Shown here: positions 15,922-23,729 of the stretch, piece after piece | Layout: each line of letters starts with the position of its first letter | Position numbering within the stretch: position 1 is the first letter of the stretch | NCBI GenBank assembly: GCA_026390115.1 | Contig: JAPLGO010000016.1 | Location: 124,001 to 188,000 of the forward strand | DNA length: 64,000 nucleotides | DNA from: Campylobacterales bacterium | GTDB lineage: Bacteria > Campylobacterota > Campylobacteria > Campylobacterales > Sulfurimonadaceae | Reading direction: 5' to 3' | Notes under the pieces: generated by a model | Database searches by the model: none | The model's input: the letters and a program-made list of their open reading frames with translations, nothing else | Told to the model about the DNA's origin: nothing | Made by a program: the position numbers and the translations under genes

Positions 15922-16765
15922 TTGCTTTTGCCATTTTTATGAGATTAGGAGACCAATCAGCAGCCATTGGAGATTCTATTTCAACCCTTACTCCTACCTC
16001 TTTTGCGATGATTTGAGCACTTTTGTCTGAAAACTCCGGTTGAGTGAAAATAGCTTTTACTTTTTCCTCTTTGGCCTCATTAATAATTGTAATCATCTCT
16101 TTTGGTTTTGGATTTTTGCCATCGACTTCAACAGCAATCTGAGTTAAACCATAATCATGTGCGAAATATCCCCACGATGGGTGAAAAACCATAAATTTAC
16201 TATTTGGTTTCATATCTTTGAGAGATTCTTTTATCTGTCTGTCTGTATCTTCTATCTCTTTGAGAAAATCATTCAAATTTGCTTTGTAAACTTGCTCGTT
16301 TTTCGGGTCTAACCTTGCTAGTGTTTCATAAATGGATTGAGCCATGATTGCAACATTCTTAGGTGAAGTCCATGTGTGCGGGTCGAGTCCGCTATTGTTT
16401 TGCTCACCTTTATTGTGTTCGCCCTCATGATGATGTTTGCCCATTTCTATTTTGGTGATAGCGTCGCTTAGATTTACAAATTTAAGTGCTGGATTTTGTG
16501 ATTTGAATTTATTCAGCCAAACATTTTCAAACTCAACACCGATGCTAAAATAGATATCTGCTTTTGAAATAGAAATCATTTGTGAGGACTTCGGCTCATA
16601 GGCATGTGGAGAGCTTCCCGGCTCAACCATAACGGTAATATCAGCCATCTCTTTTGCTATTTTTTCTATAAATGTTTTTTCCGGAAGTATGCTTACAACC
16701 ACGATTGGCTTTGCAAAGAGAAGAGAGCTAAAAAATAAAAATAGTAAAAATATAATTTTTCTCAC
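15905..16765 (-). CDS. znuA: Periplasmic zinc-binding protein (ZnuA family)
   Basis: I take GTG at 16765 as start because AAGGG precedes it at 6 bases and the product then begins directly with a signal peptide (KIIFLLFLFFSSLLFAKP); an ATG at 16813 would add an unlikely 16-residue extension. The mature protein shows the cluster A-I pattern: PGSSPHAYEPKSSQM, VEFENVWLNKF, DPHTWTSPKNVAIMAQSIYE, FMVFHPSWGYFAHDYGL and an acidic C-terminal ligand region. A His/Glu-rich loop (GKHHHEGEHNKGEQ) is diagnostic for zinc-type members and helps capture zinc. First gene of the zinc operon. Confidence 0.9.
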   Translation of the reverse strand: MRKIIFLLFLFFSSLLFAKPIVVVSILPEKTFIEKIAKEMADITVMVEPGSSPHAYEPKSSQMISISKADIYFSIGVEFENVWLNKFKSQNPALKFVNLSDAITKIEMGKHHHEGEHNKGEQNNSGLDPHTWTSPKNVAIMAQSIYETLARLDPKNEQVYKANLNDFLKEIEDTDRQIKESLKDMKPNSKFMVFHPSWGYFAHDYGLTQIAVEVDGKNPKPKEMITIINEAKEEKVKAIFTQPEFSDKSAQIIAKEVGVRVEIESPMAADWSPNLIKMAKAIANKI

Positions 16766-16883
16766 ATGCCACCCTTTATGATATTTTGAAGCAGTATTGT
16801 ACTTATGAGCCACTTAATTGCACCATAATAAAGGCAGTTAGCTAATAATTCGATATGATTTCAATCCAAAAAAGGAAATAAAT

Positions 16884-17090
16884 ATGAAATTTCAACTTCA
16901 AGATGAGTATATAGAACTTTTTAAACTTTTGAAAGTTTTAGATTTGGTAGACAGCGGTGCTCAGGCAAAATTACTTATAGCGGATGGGTATGTGAAGAGA
17001 AACGGTGCAACTGAGCTTAGAAAAAGAGCCAAAATAGTTGATGGTGATGTGATAGAGATTGCCGATGCTGTGATAGAAGTACATAAGTAG
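16884..17090 (+). CDS. Small S4-domain RNA-binding protein
   Basis: The 68-residue protein is a single S4 domain: ELFKLLKVLDLVDSGAQAKLLIADGYVKRNGATELRKRAKIVDGDVIEI, with the usual basic helix-turn surface. Members (YbcJ-like) are thought to bind structured RNA such as ribosomal RNA; no enzyme domain is attached. AAAAAAGGA precedes the ATG and TATGAT about 30 bases upstream is a plausible -10. It is divergent from the zinc operon and ends in front of a convergent two-component system. Confidence 0.85.
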   Translation: MKFQLQDEYIELFKLLKVLDLVDSGAQAKLLIADGYVKRNGATELRKRAKIVDGDVIEIADAVIEVHK

Positions 17091-17193
17091 AGTTTTGCAA
17101 GAACTCTAAAAATTATACTCTCGTGAATAAATTTCTACGCTTGTTAGCTACTAGAATAGAAGAAATATTACGGCATGCGGAAATTATTTATTT

Positions 17194-18447
17194 TTACACT
17201 GCATCTAGAACAATACTAAAACAGTTATACCCGTCTGCGTAATGATACAGTAGGCGAAAATTATGCTTGTTGATAATAGAATCACTAATATACAGACCTA
17301 GCCCGAGACCTGCTGAAGAGTTTTCAAAAGCACGATTAAACAACTTGTTGAAATTTTGTTTTTCAATTGGAAGTGCTTCTCCGACAGTGCGAATATCAAT
17401 AGATTCGACACCAATTATTACAATGGGCTTGCCCTCAGAATATTTGAGTGCGTTATCGATTAGATTTTTAAGGGCAACAGTAAAAAGTTCAAAATCAACA
17501 TTCAAGATAAGCTGTGATTCTTCGCCTTTAACAACTATGCTTTCTTTATCGCAAAGCAATACATCACATGCATGGTCAAGAATATCTACAAATCTGTACT
17601 CTTGAAGATTCAAATGCCATTCGCCGCTGCTAAACCTTTCCATTTTTGCAAATTCATTGAGAAGATAATCCATGCGTGTGAATATTCTCTTTAACCGCTC
17701 TTGCTCTACGGATGGTTCTAAACAGTCCGTTGTGAGAGAACCTTTCATAATCGGTGTTTTTAATTCATGAAGAATATTGCGTAAAAATAGGGAACGCGCT
17801 TCACGCATCGACGCTATTTTTTCGAGAGTGCAGTTGAACTCATGCGTAATTTGCGAAATTTCATCTTTACCGCTAACGGGTAAATCCAGATTAGTGTCTC
17901 CCTCTTTAAATGCAATAATGGCATTTTTAAGGCGATGCAAAGGGAGGAGTTTGCGGATAATGTAGGCAAAAAACAGCAAGATAAGAGTGTCTGTGGCAAC
18001 TAAAACCATCCAAAATATTGCCAAAGAGTGTGGCTGAATATCTTCAAGCACAAAAGAAGTAAATTGTTTTATGTCATGTGGCGGCGGTGGCATGAATTCT
18101 CGTTCTTTATGAGAATCTGACGGTGGCGGTATATTTACAAAAAAAGTGTGAGAATCAAATTTTATTATTTTGCCAAACGGCAACTCTATTATTGTTTTGC
18201 CCTCAGATAAGATTTTTTTGGCGGGTATTGCAGAGTGGCGAATCAATAGTTGCTCTAATTCAACTGAAAAATCATTTTGGTTGTGATGAAATAATTTGTC
18301 AGCTAAAAGAAAACGACGTATCTGCTCTACTTCATGTTGCTTGGAAAAGTGCTGCTGTGTGAGCCAAAACAGTCCATTGATGAGGAGAAAAATCAGGATA
18401 AAAAAGAGAGTAATAAGACGGATTATGGAGTGTTTATTCATTGACAA
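17194..18447 (-). CDS. Sensor histidine kinase, ArsS-like
   Basis: The 417-residue membrane kinase has two membrane helices (about 8-28 and 142-165) around a short periplasmic domain. That domain has Pro-rich patches (NIPPPSDSHK, MPPPPHDIKQF). A HAMP-like linker, a HisKA helix with FLRNILHELKTPIMKG (phosphorylated His) and an ATPase domain with NLIDNALKYSEGK and GLGLGLYISDSI follow. It overlaps its response regulator by 14 bases. The family is the acid/metal-type ArsS group common in Campylobacterota; the signal is unknown. Downstream is the convergent S4 gene. Confidence 0.88.
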   Translation of the reverse strand: MSMNKHSIIRLITLFFILIFLLINGLFWLTQQHFSKQHEVEQIRRFLLADKLFHHNQNDFSVELEQLLIRHSAIPAKKILSEGKTIIELPFGKIIKFDSHTFFVNIPPPSDSHKEREFMPPPPHDIKQFTSFVLEDIQPHSLAIFWMVLVATDTLILLFFAYIIRKLLPLHRLKNAIIAFKEGDTNLDLPVSGKDEISQITHEFNCTLEKIASMREARSLFLRNILHELKTPIMKGSLTTDCLEPSVEQERLKRIFTRMDYLLNEFAKMERFSSGEWHLNLQEYRFVDILDHACDVLLCDKESIVVKGEESQLILNVDFELFTVALKNLIDNALKYSEGKPIVIIGVESIDIRTVGEALPIEKQNFNKLFNRAFENSSAGLGLGLYISDSIINKHNFRLLYHYADGYNCFSIVLDAV

Positions 18448-19102
18448 ATTTGTATCCTACGCCTCGAACCGAGACTATATATCGTGGGTTTTTCGGGTCA
18501 TCCCCGATTTTTTGGCGAATGCGCCCTATAATGACATCAATACTTTTAAGACTGCTTTCATATCGAATAGAGCCGATATTGAGCAATAACTCTTCGCGCG
18601 CAATAACAAAACGGTCTTTTTTTATCATGTAAGAGACAATGTCGTATTCCGCCTGCGTGAGATGTAAAAGAGTTGCATTTCTGGAAATTTCATGACGTTC
18701 TTCATCAATTTCAAAAGGAGTTGATTTTTTTGGCAGTGTCGGGTGAATGCGCCGCATAATCGCCTCGATTCTAAAAATGAGTTCCTGTGAATCATACGGT
18801 TTTGGAATATAATCGTCCGCGCCGCGCGAAAATCCCATCATTTTGTCCCGTATATCTGAGCGGGCAGATGAGATGATAATAGGAATATCGCTTTCTTGAC
18901 GAATAAGTGAGCATATCTGCATGCCGTCCATTTGCGGCAGCGATAAATCGAGTACAAGTAAATCGTAGGAACTTTTCTGAAAGAGAGTCAGCCCTTCTAA
19001 GGGTGTGAGAGCAATAGTCACTTCAATATTGTCTTTTTTGAGACGTATTTTTAACAATTGTGCCAACTCATTATCATCTTCAATCATTAAAACATTCGTC
19101 AT
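18434..19102 (-). CDS. OmpR-family response regulator
   Basis: The 222-residue protein has a receiver domain with the acidic pair IEDD, phospho-acceptor Asp in DLLVLDLSLPQMDG, and Lys in YIPKPYD. The C-terminal winged helix (about 125-222) contains LTQAEYDIVSYMI, RSIDV-type SLKSIDVIIGRIRQKIGDDP and RYIVSVRGVGYKF. It should bind DNA when phosphorylated by the kinase encoded next. It lies 61 bases after the EF-hand gene, with an intrinsic terminator between, so it probably has its own promoter or depends on readthrough. Confidence 0.92.
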   Translation of the reverse strand: MTNVLMIEDDNELAQLLKIRLKKDNIEVTIALTPLEGLTLFQKSSYDLLVLDLSLPQMDGMQICSLIRQESDIPIIISSARSDIRDKMMGFSRGADDYIPKPYDSQELIFRIEAIMRRIHPTLPKKSTPFEIDEERHEISRNATLLHLTQAEYDIVSYMIKKDRFVIAREELLLNIGSIRYESSLKSIDVIIGRIRQKIGDDPKNPRYIVSVRGVGYKFVNE

Positions 19103-19139
19103 AATTTGATTATAACTTTAAGAGAGTAAATAAAAAGTA

Positions 19140-19160
19140 ACATGCCCAAAGAGGGCATGT
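19140..19160 (-). terminator. Intrinsic terminator after the EF-hand gene
   Basis: On the minus strand ACATGCCC and GGGCATGT form an 8-bp GC-containing stem with a 5-base loop, followed by TACTTTTTATTT. It begins 4 bases past the stop codon of the EF-hand gene, exactly where a terminator is expected. Confidence 0.85.
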
Positions 19161-19163
19161 ACA

Positions 19164-19856
19164 TTAAGCACTAAGGCTCAAAAGAGATTTTGTATCACTG
19201 CCGATACTTCCATTGCTGCCATAAGAAGAAAGAATTTGTTTTAGTAAATTTTGACTTAGTCGTTTAGCAATTGTATCTGCTTCTGATGCAGAAGTTGAAG
19301 CGGTAGAAGTTGACGAAGCGGATGTTGCATCACTGCTTGTGCTTGTTGAACTGTTGCTTTTGTCTTTTGAATCTTTAAACAAAGCCATTAATTCATCCTG
19401 ACTGATAGCACCGTCTTTGTTGGTGTCAAGTGTGGAAAATATTTCACTAAGGCTCGAAGTAGTCGAACTATCCGATGAAGATGACGAATCACTCGGAGGA
19501 GGTGGAGGTGGCATACCGCCGGCTTTGCCTTGTGGAGGTTCAGGCGGTTTCATATCTTTAAGCGCTGCTATAAGCTCCTCAGAACTCATACTTCCATCGC
19601 TGTTTGTATCTAGTTTACTAAAGGCATCTGCTGCTTTTGTGCTACTATCACTAGCGCTGCTTCCTGAATTCGATGCGAGAGCTTGTGCCGCCGCGGTAAA
19701 TTCTGCTTTGTCAATCGAACCATTGCTATTAGTGTCTAAAGCACTTATTAACTGCTGAGCCATATCTTCAAAGTTTGGTTTTTCACGTTTTGAAGAAGAT
19801 GAGACACCTGAAGAACTATAAGACGAATACGCATTTGTATTAGTATTAATAGTCAT
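19164..19856 (-). CDS. EF-hand calcium-binding-type protein, Ser/Thr-rich
   Basis: The 230-residue protein has three canonical EF-hand loops: DTNSNGSIDKAE (about 41-52), DTNSDGSMSSEE (about 83-94) and DTNKDGAISQDE (about 147-158), each with the Asp/Asn/Glu calcium ligands. They are separated by Ser/Thr-rich low-complexity linkers and a Pro-rich block (MPPPPPPSD). No signal peptide is visible at the N-terminus, which is also Ser/Asn-rich. Function unknown; proteins of this type occur beside two-component systems in several proteobacteria. The adjacent kinase has similar poly-Pro patches in its periplasmic domain, which may only reflect low complexity. AAGGAG-type sequence (CAAGGAG) precedes the ATG. 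Confidence 0.85.
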   Translation of the reverse strand: MTINTNTNAYSSYSSSGVSSSSKREKPNFEDMAQQLISALDTNSNGSIDKAEFTAAAQALASNSGSSASDSSTKAADAFSKLDTNSDGSMSSEELIAALKDMKPPEPPQGKAGGMPPPPPPSDSSSSSDSSTTSSLSEIFSTLDTNKDGAISQDELMALFKDSKDKSNSSTSTSSDATSASSTSTASTSASEADTIAKRLSQNLLKQILSSYGSNGSIGSDTKSLLSLSA

Positions 19857-20005
19857 GGTAAACTCCTTGTCTGGTGTAGTAAGGGAACGCCTTACTCGAT
19901 TAAAATAGTAAGCTAGATATGGTAATTTAAAAGTAACATAGGGAAGGAATTTGATTAATTATTAATACAAAGAAATAAATAAGGTCCTGAAGTTAGTAGA
20001 GTAGC

Positions 20006-20716
20006 TCAGAGAAAAAAGGAGCTAACTATTCCAATCAACGCTCCAAATACTCCGCCCCAGACAACCAGCCAGTCGAGGTGTTCCTCAATTAATCTTTGAA
20101 CAATCTCTTTCACCATCTGCGGTGTGAGCTCGTTTAATCTCGCATCAATAACTTTTTCTATTGACTCAATTAGATCACTGTTTAGTGATGAGCTTTGCAT
20201 GTGGTTTTGAACTGTTTGATTAAAGGCTTCAGAATTTACAATGGATATGACCGCATTTTTCATTTTTAGAGAAAAAGGCTCGCGAAGCCCCTCTAGTGCA
20301 CTCTCCCCTCCAAACATGCCAAGCATTCCGCCAAAAGAGGACTCCATAACGGTTTTGCTCAGTGCATTAAATGCAGGTGCGAAGTCTGTTTCTTCTATAA
20401 TCGGTTGCAGATTTATTTTTTTCTCTTCACTTTTAAAGAAGTTGTCGAGTTGCTCTCTTGTAAAAAATTCGCTCATCATAAGGTTTTTTATAGCACTCTT
20501 AAAAGCTTCAAACCGTGCGAGAATAACCCCTGATCCGTAAAGAAATGGAACTTTTTCGAAGAGCATGTAGATTGCCAACTGATTTGTAACAGCTCCAGAG
20601 AAAGCAAAAAGCCCTCCGTAAAGCAGATAAGTTTTTAAGTCACCTTCTATAAAAAACGAGAGGCCAAAAAGTGCGAGAGCAATAGCGTTAGTCATAAAAC
20701 TTTTGTTGAATTTCAA
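20006..20716 (-). CDS. DUF445 family membrane protein
   Basis: The 236-residue protein has hydrophobic segments at both ends (about 10-48 and 215-236) around a long amphipathic helical region. Family-like sequences are GGLFAFSGAVTNQLAIYMLFEKVPFLYGSGVI near the N-terminus and VQRLIEEHLDWLVVWGGVFGALIG at the C-terminus. DUF445 (YheB-type) proteins are widespread with no assigned function. It is transcribed away from the gene at 20794 and shares a short divergent promoter region with it. Confidence 0.82.
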   Translation of the reverse strand: MKFNKSFMTNAIALALFGLSFFIEGDLKTYLLYGGLFAFSGAVTNQLAIYMLFEKVPFLYGSGVILARFEAFKSAIKNLMMSEFFTREQLDNFFKSEEKKINLQPIIEETDFAPAFNALSKTVMESSFGGMLGMFGGESALEGLREPFSLKMKNAVISIVNSEAFNQTVQNHMQSSSLNSDLIESIEKVIDARLNELTPQMVKEIVQRLIEEHLDWLVVWGGVFGALIGIVSSFFL

Positions 20717-20793
20717 AGTAAATCTCCTGTTTAAAAATGAGATTATACTAAAAAGGTATGATTATGCAAATTATAGTTTTACAAAGGCAAAAG

Positions 20794-21267
20794 ATGAAAC
20801 AAGAGAGTTACGAACTATTTAAGAACAGTGATTTAGAGACAATAGCAAAGGTGATAGAAACTGAGCTAAAAAAAAGAAATGAGTCCCCTTTTTGGGGTGA
20901 TAAAATTGTACCTTTCACGAAGGCAATATTGAGTGTACTTATTCCGCTTCGAGATAAAGAGATGCTTTTTACTCCAGAGGGTGAACATGTAAATGAACTT
21001 ACCCCCGAACTGTTTTTAAAATTTAATGATTTGGTGAGCCTGAAAACTCTGGCTTTTACAATTCAAAAATCAAACGAAGCAGGGGAGTTGCTTAGAACAA
21101 AATGTGAGAGTGCTACATGTGAAAAATATGAGACAATTGCACTTGATGTTTTGGCGGAGTATCTGAACAGATATAATATAAATCTTGAAAAGGAGTCTCT
21201 GGATTTTCCGATTTCTAGCTATAACTTGCATCAGGGTGTAAGTAATGTTATAAAGTCGCTGTTGTAA
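20794..21267 (+). CDS. Conserved-looking hypothetical protein
   Basis: I prefer ATG at 20794 (AAAGGCAAAAG before it) to the ATG at 20758, which has its purine block too close. The 157-residue product is soluble and mainly helical, with KQESYELFKNSDLETIAKVIETELKKR at the start. A middle segment is SVLIPLRDKEMLF, and a Cys pair CESATCEKYE (about 112-121) follows. I do not recognise the family. It is 13 bases upstream of the ModA-like gene and probably co-transcribed with it. Confidence 0.6.
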   Translation: MKQESYELFKNSDLETIAKVIETELKKRNESPFWGDKIVPFTKAILSVLIPLRDKEMLFTPEGEHVNELTPELFLKFNDLVSLKTLAFTIQKSNEAGELLRTKCESATCEKYETIALDVLAEYLNRYNINLEKESLDFPISSYNLHQGVSNVIKSLL

Positions 21268-21280
21268 AGAGAGAGAAAAA

Positions 21281-22033
21281 ATGTCAAAAAAGTTATTTAT
21301 TTGCATTCTGTTGTTTTCTGTATCACTTTTTGCTGCAGAAATTAAAGTGGCAGTCTCGGACAACGAAAGCTATGCAATTGAAGAAGTCATCTTGGAGTTT
21401 AAGAAGCAGCATCGTGATGTAAAAGTAAAAGTTACGCAAACAAGCAATAAGGAGTTAAGAAGTTCAGTAAATGGCGGAGCCAGTTATGATTTTCTTATTT
21501 CTGATGATAGAGACTTTTTAGAATCTTTGTATAAAAATGGGATGAGTGTCACCGAACCTCTTGTCTATGCAGTAGATGAATTGGCACTCTTTAGTGCCAA
21601 AGAACCGGATTACAATAAAGGATTAAAACTTTTAAAAGATGCGAGCATATCAAAAGTTTTAATGTTGGATGTAAATGCAACTATTTATGGAAATTCGGCG
21701 ATAGAAGCCATGCGAAGAGAAAAAGTTTATGAGCAGATAAAGCAAAAAATAAGTTTTGTGGATTCATTTTCTGACTCTTTGTTATCTGATTTGGCGGAGA
21801 ATGAGATAGCGATTATCCAAAAATCTTTACTTTACATGCCGTCTCTTAAAAAATTTAAAAAAGATAAAAATTGGATTGAAATCTGTTCAAAACTTTATAC
21901 TCCAATCAATCAGAATATTTTGATGCTAAAAAATGGTGAGAATAACAAAGAAGCAAAATTGCTTTATGATTATATTTTAAGTGAAGATGCTAAACAAATA
22001 TTTAAAAATTTTGGCTACAGCACAGAGTGGTAG
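21281..22033 (+). CDS. Orphan ModA-like periplasmic substrate-binding protein
   Basis: The 250-residue protein has a signal peptide (MSKKLFICILLFSVSLFAAE). A type-II binding-protein fold resembling ModA follows: IKVAVSDNESYAIEEVILEFKKQ, the central SKVLMLDVNATIYGNSAIEAM (aligned with the ModA stretch before the second lobe), and EAKLLYDYILSEDAKQIFKNFGY at the end. No permease or ATPase gene is adjacent. The ligand-pocket Ser/Tyr residues of true ModA are not obvious, so molybdate binding is uncertain. It may work with a distant transporter or as a periplasmic sensor component. Confidence 0.7.
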   Translation: MSKKLFICILLFSVSLFAAEIKVAVSDNESYAIEEVILEFKKQHRDVKVKVTQTSNKELRSSVNGGASYDFLISDDRDFLESLYKNGMSVTEPLVYAVDELALFSAKEPDYNKGLKLLKDASISKVLMLDVNATIYGNSAIEAMRREKVYEQIKQKISFVDSFSDSLLSDLAENEIAIIQKSLLYMPSLKKFKKDKNWIEICSKLYTPINQNILMLKNGENNKEAKLLYDYILSEDAKQIFKNFGYSTEW

Positions 22034-22048
22034 AGAGTATAAAATGTT

Positions 22049-22171
22049 TTAAACAAACAGAAGATACAAAGCACCCCAAAGCAGAAAAATAATAAAGCCT
22101 AAAACTGCAAAAGTTATTACGAGTCTTAGGCTGAAAAAGAGGAAAAATTTTATAAATGAAGGTATTTTCAC
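22049..22171 (-). CDS. Small single-helix membrane protein (40 residues)
   Basis: From GTG at 22171 to TAA at 22051-22049 the minus strand encodes VKIPSFIKFFLFFSLRLVIT and then FAVLGFIIFLLWGALYLLFV. It has a basic amphipathic start and a long hydrophobic helix. It starts 7 bases past the rhodanese stop, suggesting coupling, but has no good ribosome binding site. It fills an otherwise empty gap. I do not recognise a family. Confidence 0.45.
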   Translation of the reverse strand: MKIPSFIKFFLFFSLRLVITFAVLGFIIFLLWGALYLLFV

Positions 22172-22178
22172 TAGGATA

Positions 22179-22583
22179 CTATTTGTAGGGAACTATAGGA
22201 AAATTCATAGATTTGTAATACACCATTCCATCTGCAAAATCGATAACACTGTATTTAAGCTCAGCAGAGAGGAAGTTCGCGAGAACCTTTGTTCTGCTTC
22301 CTGTGTGGCAAATAAGAGCAAAAGGTTTTTTTGTATCTACTTTTGCATTCAGCTCTTTTAAGAAAGCCTCTACATTATATCCGCCTCTTTCGTCAAAAAA
22401 AGTAATCCCTAAAGCACCTTGTGCAATACCTGTTTCTCTCCATTCCCCTGGAGTTCTGATGTCAACTATCGGTATCTTAGAATTCAATATTTTTTGAGAG
22501 GGGTGCAGGGTTGATAATTCCGCATAAAGCGAAGATATTAAGATTATGAATGAAAGAAAGATTTTCTTCAATTGTTTCTCCAT
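22179..22583 (-). CDS. Secreted rhodanese-like protein
   Basis: ATG at 22583 gives a product that starts with a signal peptide (MEKQLKKIFLSFIILISSLYA); an upstream ATG at 22658 overlaps the divergent gene and adds an unlikely extension. The 134-residue protein is a single rhodanese domain: PIVDIRTPGEWRETG, and the active-site loop ICHTGSRTKVLANFL, with Cys in the sulfur-carrier position. It probably handles sulfane sulfur in the periplasm, or is a redox-type rhodanese. Sulfur oxidation is common in Sulfurimonas, but the partner is unknown. Confidence 0.85.
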   Translation of the reverse strand: MEKQLKKIFLSFIILISSLYAELSTLHPSQKILNSKIPIVDIRTPGEWRETGIAQGALGITFFDERGGYNVEAFLKELNAKVDTKKPFALICHTGSRTKVLANFLSAELKYSVIDFADGMVYYKSMNFPIVPYK

Positions 22584-22643
22584 GTGTAATTTTGAGGGTA
22601 TAATTATAACCACATATAAACAATAATATAAATTAGGGCATAA

Positions 22644-23015
22644 ATGGCAGCATCTCAAAAAGTAGTTGACAATTCAAAAAGGCTTCGTTATATAAGGGCT
22701 TTGGAGAGATTTCACAACGGTATTATCTCCTATCTCTCCAACACTCCGGAGCTTAAAAAAGAGGGTTATAATAAAAAAATAGAGAACTCCCTAAAACTTC
22801 TCAAAAGAGTTGATGAAATAGCACTCTATAAAGGTGAATTGCAAGATTTACAAAAGCTTGTGCAAAAGATGATTTCACTAAAAGACTCAGAAAAAGAGAT
22901 AGAAGAGATAAAAGAAGAAATTTTACACAGCTCCAACCAACTAGATAAAAGTAAAAATGCCAGAAGATACAAAAAAGACAAACATACGAGCGATAAATAT
23001 CAAGATTGGGAGTGA
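22644..23015 (+). CDS. Hypothetical basic coiled-coil protein
   Basis: The 123-residue product is strongly charged and helical: NSKRLRYIRALERFHNGIIS, then a coiled-coil-like stretch (about 40-100, KSLKLLKRVDEIALYKGELQDLQKLVQKM and EKEIEEIKEEIL), ending in a basic tail ARRYKKDKHTSDKYQDWE. No membrane segment or enzyme motif. It precedes the two-component genes by 60 bases; the gap holds a possible 14-codon reading frame and the GAGGAG site used by the response regulator. Function unknown. Confidence 0.6.
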   Translation: MAASQKVVDNSKRLRYIRALERFHNGIISYLSNTPELKKEGYNKKIENSLKLLKRVDEIALYKGELQDLQKLVQKMISLKDSEKEIEEIKEEILHSSNQLDKSKNARRYKKDKHTSDKYQDWE

Positions 23016-23075
23016 AAAGTTTCCTATGGCTAAAAATATTGCTGGTACGAAGAAACGCTTTGAGGAGTAATACAG

Positions 23076-23729
23076 ATGGCTAGAATACTCTTAGTTGAGG
23101 ACGACCCAATCCTCTCAGAAACATTAGCAGAGCTTTTAGAAGCGGATGGCTATAGTTTAACCCTTGCTTCAACTGCAACGGAAGCTCTTGATGCCACATA
23201 CAGACAAGAGTATGAAATCATGCTTTTAGATGTAAATATTCCCGATTTTAACGGCTTTGAACTTTTGACCATGTTAAGAAATTCAGGAAATACTACACCA
23301 TGTATTTTTTTAACGTCCCTGAATGATATCGCCTCACTCTCTCGTGGTTTTCAGGTTGGAGCGGACGATTATCTCAAAAAACCTTTTGATTTTGATGAAC
23401 TTTTGGTGAGAATAGGGGCACTGCTACGAAAATCTTTCAGTGCAAAAAGTAATGAAGTAAAGTATCACTCATTTACATATAAAATTGCAACAAATGAACT
23501 TTTAAATAGCGGTGGGTTAGTCCTGCTTGCTCCGTTAGAGAAAAAACTGCTTTCAATTTTTTTTAAACGAATGAACGAGACGATAACAAAGCAAGAACTT
23601 TTGCATGAGTTGGATAGCGTCAATGAGTCTAGTGAGGGTGCCTTGAGGGTTTATATAGCTAAGCTGAGAAGAGTTGGCTTGGAGATACAAACCATGAAAG
23701 GGATAGGGTACAGACTTGTTAAAGCATGA
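23076..23729 (+). CDS. OmpR-family response regulator of the export operon
   Basis: The 217-residue protein has a receiver domain with VEDD, phospho-acceptor Asp in YEIMLLDVNIPDFNG, Thr in FLTS and Lys in YLKKPFD. The C-terminal winged helix has LLAPLEKKLLSIFFKRMNET and GALRVYIAKLRRVGLEIQTMKGIGYRLV. GAGGAG stands 8 bases upstream of the ATG. The kinase gene overlaps its end by 14 bases. It most likely controls the TolC/ABC export genes that follow. Confidence 0.9.
   Translation: MARILLVEDDPILSETLAELLEADGYSLTLASTATEALDATYRQEYEIMLLDVNIPDFNGFELLTMLRNSGNTTPCIFLTSLNDIASLSRGFQVGADDYLKKPFDFDELLVRIGALLRKSFSAKSNEVKYHSFTYKIATNELLNSGGLVLLAPLEKKLLSIFFKRMNETITKQELLHELDSVNESSEGALRVYIAKLRRVGLEIQTMKGIGYRLVKA

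Noticed and set aside
17089-17107. AGAGTT/AACTCT hairpin after the S4 gene as a terminator
   Set aside because: Only 6 bp and no T-run on the plus strand; not convincing.
23026-23070. 14-codon frame (MAKNIAGTKKRFEE) before the response regulator
   Set aside because: Too short to support; its end simply supplies the GAGGAG ribosome binding site for the next gene.
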